Positions 14,447-23,844 of a DNA stretch of 38,401 bases are shown here, piece after piece. The stretch is from assembly GCA_017444665.1 (NCBI GenBank), contig JAFSWC010000078.1, forward strand, positions 1 to 38,401, read 5' to 3'. Made by a program: the position numbers and the translations under genes. The notes under the pieces were generated by a model that made no database searches, had not been told where the DNA came from, and saw only the letters and a program-made list of their open reading frames with translations. The DNA is from Oscillospiraceae bacterium (GTDB lineage Bacteria; Bacillota; Clostridia; Oscillospirales; Oscillospiraceae). Numbering within the stretch: the first letter of the stretch is position 1; every line of letters starts with the position of its first letter.

Positions 14447-16765
14447 ATGGAAACGAACAACTGGAAAAGAAAGCCGGGGATCGGCATGCTGCGCCGCACG
14501 ATGTTTTTGATGGCAACGTGCGGCATTGCCGCATTTGCGGTGCTGATTGCAAGGCTGTATCACCTGCAGATCACCGAGCACGAGAAATATGAATCGCTTG
14601 CCGTGGCGCAGCAGCTGCGCGAGGCGGCCTCGTCGCCCGAAAGGGGAGCGATCTACGACAGGAACGGCGTGCCGCTGGCGATCAGCGCGTCGGTGGACAA
14701 CGTATATTTAAGCCCCGTTGAAATCGAGATGTACGGCGAGGACAAGGATCTGATCGCGGACGGCTTGTCGCAGATCCTGGGGATCGACCGGAACGAGATC
14801 TATGAAAAGGCTTCGCGGCAGGGATCGTGGTACGTGACGGCCGCGCGGAAGATCGAACGGGAGACCGCCGACCGAATCCGGGCCTTTAAGGAAGAATACG
14901 GCATCAAGGGCGTGCGGCTTGAAACGGACACCAAACGGTACTACCCCAACGCGTCGCTGGCCTGTCACCTGATCGGCTTTGTGGGGACGGACAACTATGG
15001 CCTGGAAGGGATCGAAGCGCAGTACAACGCCTACCTTGAGGGAGGGTCGGGCGCCTCGGTGCGCGGGACGAACGCTTATGGGGCAGAGCCGATGTTCGGC
15101 AATTATGCCTCTTATATCGCCGGGAGCGAGGGCTGCGACGTCATAACGACGATCGATTCAACGATCCAGTATTACATAGAAAAGCATCTGCGCCAGGCCG
15201 TCGTCGATTATGACGCGCTCAACGGCGCGGGCGCGATCGCGATGGACGTCAACACCGGTGCGGTGCTGGCCATGGCGTCGCTTGACGGATACGACCCGAA
15301 CGATTTTCTCGCCGTGAGCGAACAGGCGCGCTCCACGATCGAAGCGGCGCCGAACGAGGCCGAGGCGGCAAAACTGCTTGCGTCGTTTCAGGCAAGGCAA
15401 TGGCGCAATAAGGCGCTGTCCGATACGTATGAGCCGGGCTCGACGTTCAAGATCATTACCCTGTCCATGGCGCTTGACAGCGGGGCGGTTTCTCTCGGCG
15501 ACAGGTTTTACTGTCCCGGCTACGCAAGCGTGATCGGGCGCAGCTCACCCATCCGCTGCTGGAAGGACGGCGGCCACGGCTCACAGACCTTGACGCAGGC
15601 CGTGCAGCACTCGTGCAACGCGGCTTTTGTCGCGATCGGACAGCGCGTGGGAGCCGAACGCTTTTATGAGTACTGCGACGCCTTCGGCTTCCTGAATCTT
15701 TCGGAAGATCCCGATGAGAATCTGAGCGCCAGGACGGGGATCGATCTGGCCGGTGAGAGCGGCAGCATCTGGTGGAGCCGCAATACCTTCTGCTCGCCCA
15801 AAAACCTTTCGCAGCTGGCGGCGGCCTCGTTCGGACAGACCTTTACGATCACGCCGCTGCAGTTGATCACGGCCGTCAGCGCCTGCGTAAACGGCGGAAA
15901 GCTGATGAGGCCCTACGTCGTGGCGGAAATCAAAAACGCGGAAGGCGAACAGGTTTTCAGGCGTGAGCCGGAGATCGTCCGGCAGGTGATACGCGCCGAG
16001 ACGAGCGAAAAGGTCCGCTCGATCCTGGAACAGGTCGTCGGCGACCCGAACGAAGGAACCGGGCGAAACGCCTCGGTCGCCGGTTACCGCATCGGCGGCA
16101 AGACGGGCACCAGTGAAAAAGTAAGCCTGGAGGCTGCGACGGGGGAGAAGGAATATATCGTCTCCTTTATCGGCTTTGCGCCGGCTGACGATCCGCAGAT
16201 CGCCGTGCTGGTATTTCTGGACACGCCGTCCAACAAAACCGGGATCTATATCAGCGGCGGCCAGATGGCGGCGCCGGTCGTCGGCGCAATGATGGCGGAT
16301 ATTCTGCCGTATCTTGGCGTTCGGGCCGAGCAGGACAGTTCCGATTCGTCAAACAAAGACGTGATCATGCCGCAGACGGTGGGGAAGAGCCTGGATGAGG
16401 CTGCGGCGATCCTGCGGAAGGCCGGTCTTCGTTTCCGCACGATCGGCGAGGGCGAAACCGTTACGGCGCAGCTTCCCGCGGCGCTTTGGCAGATCGCGAA
16501 GAACACCGAGACGATCCTGTACCTGGGCGCGGAAATATCGCCGGAAAAAGAAAGTGTTCCCAATCTGGCGGGAATGCGTTATAATGATGCCCGGGATATG
16601 TTGTCCCGCTACGGGATCTATCTTCATTCCCTCAGCACGGTGATCGACGGTGATCGCCAATGCGTCAGCACACAGAACATTCCGTCCGGCGCGGCGGTCG
16701 AACACGGAAGCGTGATCGAGGTTTCCCTTGTGTCGAACGACGACTCTATGCTGGGGAAGTATTGA
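14447..16765 (+). CDS. Class B penicillin-binding protein with two PASTA domains (FtsI/PBP2B or SpoVD type)
   Basis: This 772-residue septal transpeptidase has an N-terminal membrane anchor (about residues 17-37), a dimerization/pedestal domain (SPERGAIYDRNG), a transpeptidase domain with S332-T-F-K335, S389-C-N391 and K552-T-G, and two PASTA domains (about 645-700 and 705-765). Active Ser332 cross-links stem peptides. Bacillus has adjacent pbpB (two PASTA) and spoVD (one); only one gene is found here, and the two PASTA copies favour the vegetative division role, but it could serve both. A TATACT at 14414 lacks a good -35, and a weak GGGAG forms the SD. Confidence 0.9.
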   Translation: METNNWKRKPGIGMLRRTMFLMATCGIAAFAVLIARLYHLQITEHEKYESLAVAQQLREAASSPERGAIYDRNGVPLAISASVDNVYLSPVEIEMYGEDKDLIADGLSQILGIDRNEIYEKASRQGSWYVTAARKIERETADRIRAFKEEYGIKGVRLETDTKRYYPNASLACHLIGFVGTDNYGLEGIEAQYNAYLEGGSGASVRGTNAYGAEPMFGNYASYIAGSEGCDVITTIDSTIQYYIEKHLRQAVVDYDALNGAGAIAMDVNTGAVLAMASLDGYDPNDFLAVSEQARSTIEAAPNEAEAAKLLASFQARQWRNKALSDTYEPGSTFKIITLSMALDSGAVSLGDRFYCPGYASVIGRSSPIRCWKDGGHGSQTLTQAVQHSCNAAFVAIGQRVGAERFYEYCDAFGFLNLSEDPDENLSARTGIDLAGESGSIWWSRNTFCSPKNLSQLAAASFGQTFTITPLQLITAVSACVNGGKLMRPYVVAEIKNAEGEQVFRREPEIVRQVIRAETSEKVRSILEQVVGDPNEGTGRNASVAGYRIGGKTGTSEKVSLEAATGEKEYIVSFIGFAPADDPQIAVLVFLDTPSNKTGIYISGGQMAAPVVGAMMADILPYLGVRAEQDSSDSSNKDVIMPQTVGKSLDEAAAILRKAGLRFRTIGEGETVTAQLPAALWQIAKNTETILYLGAEISPEKESVPNLAGMRYNDARDMLSRYGIYLHSLSTVIDGDRQCVSTQNIPSGAAVEHGSVIEVSLVSNDDSMLGKY

Positions 16766-16788
16766 TAAAGCAAATAAAGAGGAAAAAA

Positions 16789-18240
16789 ATGAGACTATCG
16801 GAACTGTTACGGGATCTTGAGGTCATGTCCGCCACGGCTGACATGAACAGCGATATCACCGGCGTGTGCTATGATTCGCGCAAAGCGGGCGAGGGAAATC
16901 TCTTTGTGGCCGTTAAGGGCTTTTCGTCCGACGGGCACCGCTTTATCCCCGCGGCGATGGAAAAAGGCGCGTCCGCCGTTCTGTGCGAGGATATCCCCGC
17001 CGACGGAACGCCCTATGTTCAGGTAAAGGACTGCCGTCTTGCGCTTGCCATTGTAAGCCGCAACTTTTACGGCGATCCTGCCGGCGAGATGACGGTCATC
17101 GGCATCACCGGCACCAGCGGCAAGACCACGTCGAGTTATCTCATCCGACACATGCTGGAGGAAAAGCTGGGGGCCAAGGTCGGCCTGATCGGGACGAACG
17201 GCAACATGATCGGCGACGAGCACATCCATTCCGAGTTTACGACGCCGGAAAGCCTGGAGCTGCAGCAGCTTTTCCGCCGCATGGCGGATTGCGGATGCAC
17301 GCACGTCGTCATGGAGGTGTCGTCTCATTCGCTCGTCCTGGAGCGCGTGGCCGGGATCCGTTTTGACGTTGCGCTCTACACCAACCTCTCGCAGGATCAC
17401 CTGGATTTCCATCATACGATGGAGGAATACGCAGCGGCGAAGAAGAAGATTTTTTCCGTGTGCAGCGCGGCCTGTGTCAATGCCGACGACGCATGGAGCG
17501 AGTTTATGACAGACGGTGCGGAATGCCCGATCCTGTCCTTCGCGGTCGAGAATGAGGCGGACCTGCGCGCGAAAAACGTCAGGCTTTCGGCCTCTGGAGT
17601 GCGATTTGACGCCTGCCTCGGCGAGGAGAAGGCGGAAACAACGCTTGCGATCCCGGGACTGTTTTCGGTGCACAACGCGCTTGGCGTCATGTCGGTCGGA
17701 CTTGTGCTGGGGCTTTCGCTTGACGACTGCGCCGACGCCATGCGTTCGGCCAAAGGCGTAAAGGGGCGGCTTGAGAGCGTGCCGACGGACGGCGATTACG
17801 ATATCATCATCGACTATTCGCACAAACCCGACGCGCTGGAAAACGTGCTTTCCACGCTGCGTCCCGTAACGCGCGGCCGGCTGATCGTCCTGTTTGGCTG
17901 CGGGGGTGACCGCGACCGGCTCAAACGTCCGATCATGGGCGCGATTGCCGCGGAAATGGCGGACATCTGCATCGTGACAAGCGACAATCCCCGCACCGAG
18001 GAGCCCGAGGCCATCATTGACGAGATCATGGAGGGCGTGGGCGGCCACAGCGCGCAGGTTCTGCGCATCTGCGACAGGGAAGAGGCGATCCGTGCCGCTA
18101 TTGACAACGCCCGCGACGGTGATGTAATATTGCTTGCCGGGAAAGGCCACGAGGATTATCAGATCGTAGGACATGAAAAGCGGCATATGGACGAAAGAGA
18201 GATCGTGGCCGATTATCTGAAGACGAGGAAAAAGATATGA
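16789..18240 (+). CDS. murE: UDP-MurNAc-tripeptide synthetase MurE (meso-DAP type)
   Basis: This 483-residue cytoplasmic Mur ligase adds the third stem residue to UDP-MurNAc-L-Ala-D-Glu using ATP. The P-loop is GTSGKTT near residues 108-114, with the Mur ligase histidine region VSSHSLVLERV. The specificity motif D399-N-P-R402 marks meso-diaminopimelate as substrate rather than lysine. The C-terminal LLAGKGHEDYQ is typical. The start at 16789 follows a GAGG SD; an upstream frame into the PBP gene lacks support. It overlaps mraY by 4 bases. Confidence 0.95.
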   Translation: MRLSELLRDLEVMSATADMNSDITGVCYDSRKAGEGNLFVAVKGFSSDGHRFIPAAMEKGASAVLCEDIPADGTPYVQVKDCRLALAIVSRNFYGDPAGEMTVIGITGTSGKTTSSYLIRHMLEEKLGAKVGLIGTNGNMIGDEHIHSEFTTPESLELQQLFRRMADCGCTHVVMEVSSHSLVLERVAGIRFDVALYTNLSQDHLDFHHTMEEYAAAKKKIFSVCSAACVNADDAWSEFMTDGAECPILSFAVENEADLRAKNVRLSASGVRFDACLGEEKAETTLAIPGLFSVHNALGVMSVGLVLGLSLDDCADAMRSAKGVKGRLESVPTDGDYDIIIDYSHKPDALENVLSTLRPVTRGRLIVLFGCGGDRDRLKRPIMGAIAAEMADICIVTSDNPRTEEPEAIIDEIMEGVGGHSAQVLRICDREEAIRAAIDNARDGDVILLAGKGHEDYQIVGHEKRHMDEREIVADYLKTRKKI

Positions 18241-19247
18241 CGATAAAGCTGATGTGTGCGTTTATCCTGTCGTTCCTGTTTGCGACGGGCTTCGGGAAAT
18301 ATTATATCCCCTGGCTGCGCAGGCAGAAGGCGAATCAGGAAATCAAGAGCGAGGTCGAGTGGCACAAATCCAAAGCCGGCACCCCGACAATGGGCGGCGT
18401 GATGTTCATACTTGGCGTCCTGCTGTCGCTTCTTACGATCGGCTTTCCCAGTATGATGCAGGGACGTTTTGTCCATCTTTTCGTTTTTCTCTTTGCTCTG
18501 GTCTTCGGCGCGATCGGTTTTCTCGACGACTGGGAAAAGATCAAAAACGCGCAGAATCTGGGGCTTACGGCTAGCATGAAATTCCTGCTGCAGCTTTCTG
18601 CGGCGCTGGTCTTTATTTTCCTGATGCGTCGGATCGGCTTTGTCAGACCCAACCTTTACATCCCCTTTGTCGGCACGACGGTCCCGATCCCCGAATGGCT
18701 GTATTTTATCTTTGCCGCCTTTGTGATCGTCGGCACGGTAAACGCGGTCAATCTGACAGACGGCGTGGACGGACTTGCCTCCGGCACTTCGCTGCCTGTG
18801 TGCCTGTTTTTTGTCGCGGTGACCTATGCCTGGGGCAAGGATTACCTGGAGCTTGGCATCTTCGCTTCGGCGCTGCTGGGCGGACTGATGGGCTTTCTTG
18901 TTTACAACTTCAACCCGGCCAAGGTCTTTATGGGCGATACCGGCTCGCTGTTTCTCGGCGGGGCGGTGGCCGCGATGGCCTTTGCCTATGATATGCCGCT
19001 GATTTTGATCACCATCGGCATCATGTATATCATCGAGACGCTCTCCGACATCATCCAGGTTGGCTATTTCAAGCTGAGCCACGGCAAGCGCGTGTTCAAA
19101 ATGGCGCCGTTCCACCATCACCTTGAGATGGGCGGCTGGACCGGCAAAAAATGGAGCGAAAAGGAACTGTTCGTTCTCTTCACTGGCATAAGTCTGCTGT
19201 TTGCCGTCATATCATTTATTGGGGTGTTCCAGCGTTACGCCATGTGA
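18237..19247 (+). CDS. mraY: Phospho-MurNAc-pentapeptide transferase MraY
   Basis: This 336-residue polytopic membrane enzyme transfers phospho-MurNAc-pentapeptide to undecaprenyl phosphate, making lipid I. About ten hydrophobic segments are visible. Catalytic and signature motifs are present: GTPTMGG, FLDDWEK, NLTDGVDGLASG, FMGDTGSLFLGG and FHHHLE. Its usual upstream neighbour murF is absent; the start overlaps murE directly. Confidence 0.96.
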   Translation: MTIKLMCAFILSFLFATGFGKYYIPWLRRQKANQEIKSEVEWHKSKAGTPTMGGVMFILGVLLSLLTIGFPSMMQGRFVHLFVFLFALVFGAIGFLDDWEKIKNAQNLGLTASMKFLLQLSAALVFIFLMRRIGFVRPNLYIPFVGTTVPIPEWLYFIFAAFVIVGTVNAVNLTDGVDGLASGTSLPVCLFFVAVTYAWGKDYLELGIFASALLGGLMGFLVYNFNPAKVFMGDTGSLFLGGAVAAMAFAYDMPLILITIGIMYIIETLSDIIQVGYFKLSHGKRVFKMAPFHHHLEMGGWTGKKWSEKELFVLFTGISLLFAVISFIGVFQRYAM

Positions 19248-19284
19248 CCGACAGTTTTCAGCCAAAGCCGGGGAGGTGGGAAAA

Positions 19285-20454
19285 GTGCGTTACGAAACGG
19301 CCCGCCTCGCCGACTTTTCTGTTTTGCGTGCCGAGAGCAGACGGCAGGGCTTTGACAGAAGCTTTTTTTCCCTTGTCATGCTGCTGCTTATGCTGGGCGT
19401 GATCATGGTCCTGTCGGCAAGCTTTCCGCGCGCCTATTACGATCCGGGACATATCACGGGCGGAAGCGCAACTTATTATTTCGTCCGTCAAACGATCTTT
19501 GCGGCGGCGGGCGTGGGAGCGATGCTGCTTTGCTCGCGCTTCCCGATCGGCTTTTATAAGCGATACGCGAAGCATTTTATGGTCATAACGATCGTGCTGC
19601 TTGCCCTTGTGCCCTTCATCGGCGTAAAGGCGAACGGTTCGCGCCGGTGGCTGGGCGTCGGATCGCTGACAGTTCAGCCCTCCGAGCTTGCCAAGCTTGC
19701 CGTGATCCTGCTTTTCGCGGCGATGATCAGCCGCAGAAGAGGGCGGATGAAGAGCTTTCGTGAAGGGATACTGCCCTTTGCGCTGATCCTGATACTGATC
19801 GTGGGCCTTTTGGTGCTGGAGCCGCATTTTTCCGCCTCGATCATCATTCTTTCGCTCGGCGCGGCGATGCTGTTTCTGGGCGGCGCGCCTTTGGGGTGGT
19901 TTGCCGCGGCATTCGGCGCGGGCGGCGCGGCGCTTGGCGTGCTGCTCGTGTTCTTTCCCTATGCCTCCGGCCGCATCACGACCTGGCGCGACCCGTTTTC
20001 CAGCTCCTCCGACGAAGGATATCAGATCGTCCAGTCGCTTTACACGATCGGATCCGGAGGCCTTGGCGGCGTCGGGCTGGGCGGAAGCAGACAGAAGTAT
20101 CTGTATCTGCCGGAAGAGCATAATGACTTTATCTTTTCTGTTTTGTGCGAGGAACTGGGCTTTTTGGGCGCGGCGCTTGTGCTTGCTCTGTTTGCGCTGC
20201 TGATCCTGCGAGGCTATCGGATCGCGCTGCGATGCGGCGACCCCTTCAGTTTCCTTGTCACGGCCGGGATCACGACCCTTTTGGCGCTGCAGGTTTTTTT
20301 GAACGTCGCGGTCGTGACGAATCTGGTGCCCTGTACGGGCATATCCCTGCCGTTTTTCAGCTATGGCGGCACGGCGCTGATCATTCAGCTTGCTGAGATG
20401 GGCATCGTTCTCAGCGCTTCGAGAGAGATACCGGAAGGAGATCGGATGGAATGA
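19285..20454 (+). CDS. ftsW: SEDS peptidoglycan polymerase FtsW/SpoVE
   Basis: This 389-residue SEDS-family membrane protein polymerizes lipid II at the septum with its partner class B PBP. It has about ten transmembrane segments and the family stretches NGSRRWLGVGSLTVQPSELAK, EEHNDFIFSVLCEELG and LPFFSYGGTALI. The start is GTG 19285, with GGAGGTG placed correctly upstream; the ATG at 19201 overlaps the mraY end and has no SD. Whether it is the vegetative FtsW or the sporulation SpoVE cannot be told from sequence alone; position in the dcw cluster favours FtsW. The stop overlaps murG. Confidence 0.92.
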   Translation: MRYETARLADFSVLRAESRRQGFDRSFFSLVMLLLMLGVIMVLSASFPRAYYDPGHITGGSATYYFVRQTIFAAAGVGAMLLCSRFPIGFYKRYAKHFMVITIVLLALVPFIGVKANGSRRWLGVGSLTVQPSELAKLAVILLFAAMISRRRGRMKSFREGILPFALILILIVGLLVLEPHFSASIIILSLGAAMLFLGGAPLGWFAAAFGAGGAALGVLLVFFPYASGRITTWRDPFSSSSDEGYQIVQSLYTIGSGGLGGVGLGGSRQKYLYLPEEHNDFIFSVLCEELGFLGAALVLALFALLILRGYRIALRCGDPFSFLVTAGITTLLALQVFLNVAVVTNLVPCTGISLPFFSYGGTALIIQLAEMGIVLSASREIPEGDRME

Positions 20455-21572
20455 GATTTCTCTTTACCTGCGGCGGGACAGCCGGACATATCAACCCCGC
20501 GCTTGCTGTCGCGGGGCGGCTTGAAGAAATGCTTGGCGGCTGTGAGATCCTCTTTATCGGCGCAAAGGGCATGATGGAGACGGAGCTGGTGCCGCGTGAG
20601 GGCTATCAGATCCGCGAGATCGATATCACGAATCTGAGCCGCTCGCTGAGCATTGAAGGCTTTGCCCACAACGTCAAAACCGTCAAAAACGTCGCCGTTT
20701 CGATTGAAAAGGCCAAAAGGATCATGAAGGAATTTCGCCCCGACGCCGTGATCGGAACGGGCGGCTACGTCTGTTATCCCGTGCTGACCGCCGCGGCGCA
20801 TCTGCGTATTCCGACGCTGATCCATGAAAGCAACGCCGTTCCCGGCTTGACGACAAAGCTTCTTTCACGACACGTCGACCGGATCATGGTCGGCTTTGAA
20901 GACAGCCGCTCGGAATACCCCGATCCCGATCGGGTATATGCCACCGGAACGCCGGTGCGGGGCAGCTTCTCAATGTATACAAAAGAAATGGCAAAAAAAC
21001 AGCTTGGCATTCCAAATGACAAGCCGCTTGTCGTGTCGGTGTGGGGCTCGCTCGGCGCGGCACATATGAACGCCGTGATGACGGAGCTGATCCCGCGCAT
21101 GAAGGACGGCGCCGGCTTCCGTCTGATCCACGCGGCGGGAAAGGAGTATTACGACAAGGTATGCGATACGCTTTCCCGCAGCGCGCCGGATTGCGCGGCT
21201 TTTGGCGCGGATGTGCGCAAATACATCTATGATATGCCGCGCGTGATGGCGGCGGCCGATCTGGTACTCTGCCGTGCCGGCGCATCTTCACTGGCGGAGC
21301 TGACCTATATGGGCAAGCCCGCGATCATTGTTCCTTCGCCGAACGTGACCAACCACCACCAGGAGAAAAATGCCCGCGTGCTGGAAAAGGCGGGCGGCGC
21401 ACGCGTCCTGCTGGAGGGAGAGTTCGACGCAGAAAGCCTTTTCGGGCTGATCTGTGAACTGCTTGGAGACAAGCAGCAGCTTGAGAGCATGAAGAAGGCG
21501 ATGCTTTCGCTTGCCGTGCCCGATGCGACGGACAGGATCTGCGAGCTTATCATGGAAACGGTTCGACGCTGA
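20451..21572 (+). CDS. murG: UDP-GlcNAc:lipid I N-acetylglucosaminyltransferase MurG
   Basis: This 373-residue GT-B glycosyltransferase converts lipid I to lipid II on the inner membrane face. The N-terminal glycine loop CGGTAGHINPALA, the FRPDAVIGTGGYVCYP and HESNAVPGLTTK segments, and the C-terminal donor-site stretch (LVLCRAGASSLAELTYMGKPAI, NHHQEKNA) are all present. It overlaps ftsW by 4 bases. A strong hairpin follows 13 bases after the stop. Confidence 0.96.
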   Translation: MRFLFTCGGTAGHINPALAVAGRLEEMLGGCEILFIGAKGMMETELVPREGYQIREIDITNLSRSLSIEGFAHNVKTVKNVAVSIEKAKRIMKEFRPDAVIGTGGYVCYPVLTAAAHLRIPTLIHESNAVPGLTTKLLSRHVDRIMVGFEDSRSEYPDPDRVYATGTPVRGSFSMYTKEMAKKQLGIPNDKPLVVSVWGSLGAAHMNAVMTELIPRMKDGAGFRLIHAAGKEYYDKVCDTLSRSAPDCAAFGADVRKYIYDMPRVMAAADLVLCRAGASSLAELTYMGKPAIIVPSPNVTNHHQEKNARVLEKAGGARVLLEGEFDAESLFGLICELLGDKQQLESMKKAMLSLAVPDATDRICELIMETVRR

Positions 21573-21585
21573 AAGAATCACAAAG

Positions 21586-21634
21586 AAAACCCTCCGGGCA
21601 TAGAATGGCTTGATTTCTGTGCACGGAGGGTTTT
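21586..21634 (+). promoter_or_regulatory. Long hairpin burying the murA ribosome binding site
   Basis: An 11-bp perfect stem (21586-21596 with 21624-21634) stacks on an 8-bp stem with one G-U pair (21598-21605 with 21615-21622) across a single G/A mismatch; the loop is 9 bases. The right arm contains the murA SD (GGAGGG, 21625-21630) and runs into TTTT, three bases before the murA ATG. It looks like a terminator but also hides the only SD of murA, so it may terminate, attenuate, or block translation (inference). Confidence 0.8.
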
Positions 21635-21637
21635 ATT

Positions 21638-22894
21638 ATGGATATCTGGCACGTAAGAGGCGGCAACAGACTGTTCGGAAGCTGCCGTGTGCAGGGCTCA
21701 AAAAACGCTTCGCTGCCGATCCTGGCCGCAAGCGCTGTGCTGCCGGTTCGCTCTGTGCTGCGAAACGTCCCCCGCTTGAAGGACGTGGACGCCGCGCTGA
21801 AGATCCTGTCGCATCTCGGCTGCGGGATCGACAGGGGAGAGAACGAGCTTGTCATCGATTCCTCTTCCTTTACCGGCGCGGAGATCCCGCGTGAGCTGAT
21901 GGCGGAAATGCGCTCGTCCGTGATCTTTATGGGAGCGCTCCTTGCCCGCTGCGGCGAGGCAAAACTGAGCCTTCCGGGCGGCTGCCAGCTTGGCAAACGG
22001 CCGATCGATCTGCATTTGTCGGCACTGCGGCAAATGGGGGCCGAGATCACAGAAGAGGGCAGAGACATTTTCTGCCGCGCGCGGAAGCTGCACGGCGCAG
22101 ATATCGATCTGCGCTTTCCCAGCGTCGGCGCGACAGAAAATATCATGCTGGCCGCCTGTGCCGCGGACGGCGTTACGACGATCCACGGCGCGGCACGAGA
22201 GCCGGAGGTCGTAAGCCTGCGGGACTATCTTGCCGGGATCGGGGTCGATATCCGCGGCGCGGGAAGCAGCACGATCACAATCAACGGGACGGACAGAAAA
22301 GAAGAAACGGAGTATACGATCCCAAGCGACAGGATCGTTGCCTCGACGCTGGCCTGCGCATGCGCCGCCGCAGGCGGAAGAATCATCCTGTCCGGAGTCG
22401 ATGCGGATCATTTTTCTACTGTTCTGCACTTCCTAAATGAAGCAGGATGTGATATAATAAACTTTAATGATATCGTCGAGATTTCATCCGCCGGAAAACT
22501 GCGTGCGCCGGGGCACATCATCACAGCACCGTATCCCGGCTTCCCGACGGACGCTCAGCCGATCCTGATGGCCGCGCTGCTGCGGTCACAGGGGACGACA
22601 CATATCACCGAAACGATCTTTGAAAACCGCTATCGTCAGGTGAGTGAGCTGCGGCGTATGGGCGGCGATATCTCGGTCTCGGGAACGGAGGCGGTGCTCC
22701 GCGGTGTGGAAAAGCTGCACGGCGGCACGCTGACGGCGCCGGATCTGCGCGGAGGGGCCGCGATGATCGTGGCGGGGCTGCAGGCCGAAGGGGAGACCGT
22801 CGTTGTCGACGCGGGACACATCGCCCGCGGCTATGAAAGCTTTGACGACACGCTGTGCGCGCTCGGCGCAGACGTGTGGATCGAACACAAATGA
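21638..22894 (+). CDS. murA: UDP-GlcNAc 1-carboxyvinyltransferase MurA
   Basis: This 418-residue enzyme adds enolpyruvate from PEP to UDP-GlcNAc, the first committed step of peptidoglycan synthesis. The catalytic cysteine is C116 in PGGCQLG, the fosfomycin target position, so there is no built-in Asp-type resistance. The N-terminal VQGSKNASLPILAAS and the repeated inside-out barrel segments fit the family. The start at 21638 gives the expected N-terminus. Its SD lies inside the hairpin described at 21586-21634, unlike the translationally coupled genes before it. ftsQ follows after 21 bases. Confidence 0.95.
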   Translation: MDIWHVRGGNRLFGSCRVQGSKNASLPILAASAVLPVRSVLRNVPRLKDVDAALKILSHLGCGIDRGENELVIDSSSFTGAEIPRELMAEMRSSVIFMGALLARCGEAKLSLPGGCQLGKRPIDLHLSALRQMGAEITEEGRDIFCRARKLHGADIDLRFPSVGATENIMLAACAADGVTTIHGAAREPEVVSLRDYLAGIGVDIRGAGSSTITINGTDRKEETEYTIPSDRIVASTLACACAAAGGRIILSGVDADHFSTVLHFLNEAGCDIINFNDIVEISSAGKLRAPGHIITAPYPGFPTDAQPILMAALLRSQGTTHITETIFENRYRQVSELRRMGGDISVSGTEAVLRGVEKLHGGTLTAPDLRGGAAMIVAGLQAEGETVVVDAGHIARGYESFDDTLCALGADVWIEHK

Positions 22895-22915
22895 AAGGGT
22901 AATCAGGTCAATAAC

Positions 22916-23695
22916 ATGCCAGCTGTCAGAAACAATCAGCCGCCTTCCAGCAAGCACGGCGAGTATAAAAAACCGCGCAAGCGTTCGGTAAGCGGAGCGA
23001 TCCTGACCTTTGCCATCGTCGTGATCGCAACCGTGTTCCTCATGAGCGTTTTCCTGCGCATCTCCGATATCAGCGTCGAGGGAAACGAGCATTATACGGA
23101 TGAAGAGATCATCAAGGCGATCGATATCGAGCAGGGCGACAACCTGTTTTTCTTCGACCGCTTTGCCGCCATCAGCCGCGTCTTTGCCAAGCTGCCTTAT
23201 GTAGAAGAGGTCTCCGTCTCGCGTCAGCTTCCCGACAAGGTCGTGATCACGGTGCAGGAGTGCAAAGCGCTGGCCTATATCGCGGTGGGGGATGAAAACT
23301 GGACGATCGACCACAGCTGCAAGGTCCTGGGCAAGGCGACGGCGGGAGAGCTTGGCTCGCTGATCCGCGTCGACGGGATCAATCCCGGTACGCTTCTGAT
23401 CGGCGAAAGGCTGACGACCGCCGACGGCGACGACACGGCGGTGGACTTCATTGCCGACGTCCTGTACCAGGTGCAGAACCGCCAGATGACCGAACACATC
23501 AGGAGCATGGACTTCAACGATCTGATCGATGCGAGGCTGTATTACGGTACGCGCTTTACCATTATGATCGGCGGAAAGAGCGGCGTTGACCACAAGTTTG
23601 CCATGCTGGAGTCGGTGCTCGAACAGCTGAAAGAGGGCGACGTCGGCGTGATCAACGTGTCCGACGGGACGAGCGCGCACTTTGTGCCGCAATAA
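22916..23695 (+). CDS. ftsQ: Cell division protein FtsQ/DivIB
   Basis: This 259-residue bitopic division protein has a basic cytoplasmic tail (residues 1-27), one transmembrane helix (about 28-48), a POTRA domain beginning ISDISVEGNEHYTDEEI, and a beta domain to the C-terminus. It acts with FtsL and DivIC in activating septal synthesis. The position between murA and ftsZ supports the call. The SD (CAGGTCA) is modest. Confidence 0.9.
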   Translation: MPAVRNNQPPSSKHGEYKKPRKRSVSGAILTFAIVVIATVFLMSVFLRISDISVEGNEHYTDEEIIKAIDIEQGDNLFFFDRFAAISRVFAKLPYVEEVSVSRQLPDKVVITVQECKALAYIAVGDENWTIDHSCKVLGKATAGELGSLIRVDGINPGTLLIGERLTTADGDDTAVDFIADVLYQVQNRQMTEHIRSMDFNDLIDARLYYGTRFTIMIGGKSGVDHKFAMLESVLEQLKEGDVGVINVSDGTSAHFVPQ

Positions 23696-23698
23696 AAT

Positions 23699-23718
23699 AG
23701 ATTACAAAAAGATTACAA
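23699..23718. repeat. Direct repeat AGATTACAA x2 upstream of ftsZ promoter
   Basis: AGATTACAA occurs at 23699-23707 and 23710-23718, 11 bases apart, just after the ftsQ stop and about 30 bases before the ftsZ -35. One helical turn of spacing on an AT-rich stretch could mean a regulator site or UP-element tracts; no known regulator is recognised. Confidence 0.45.
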
Positions 23719-23745
23719 TAATTTTCACAAAAATAAAATTATCTC

Positions 23746-23774
23746 TTGACCTTGAGAGAGTTTTGTAATAAGAT
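23746..23774 (+). promoter_or_regulatory. Promoter of ftsZ
   Basis: TTGACC (23746-23751) and TAAGAT (23769-23774) are 17 bases apart, in an AT-rich 149-base gap. This leaves a leader of about 64 bases before the ftsZ ATG and would allow ftsZ to be expressed apart from the upstream cluster. Confidence 0.72.
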
Positions 23775-23844
23775 AACGGTACGATCCGAAAATAACAATA
23801 TCCCATGAAGATACATCGTTGGATAAATACAGGGAGGCAACATC

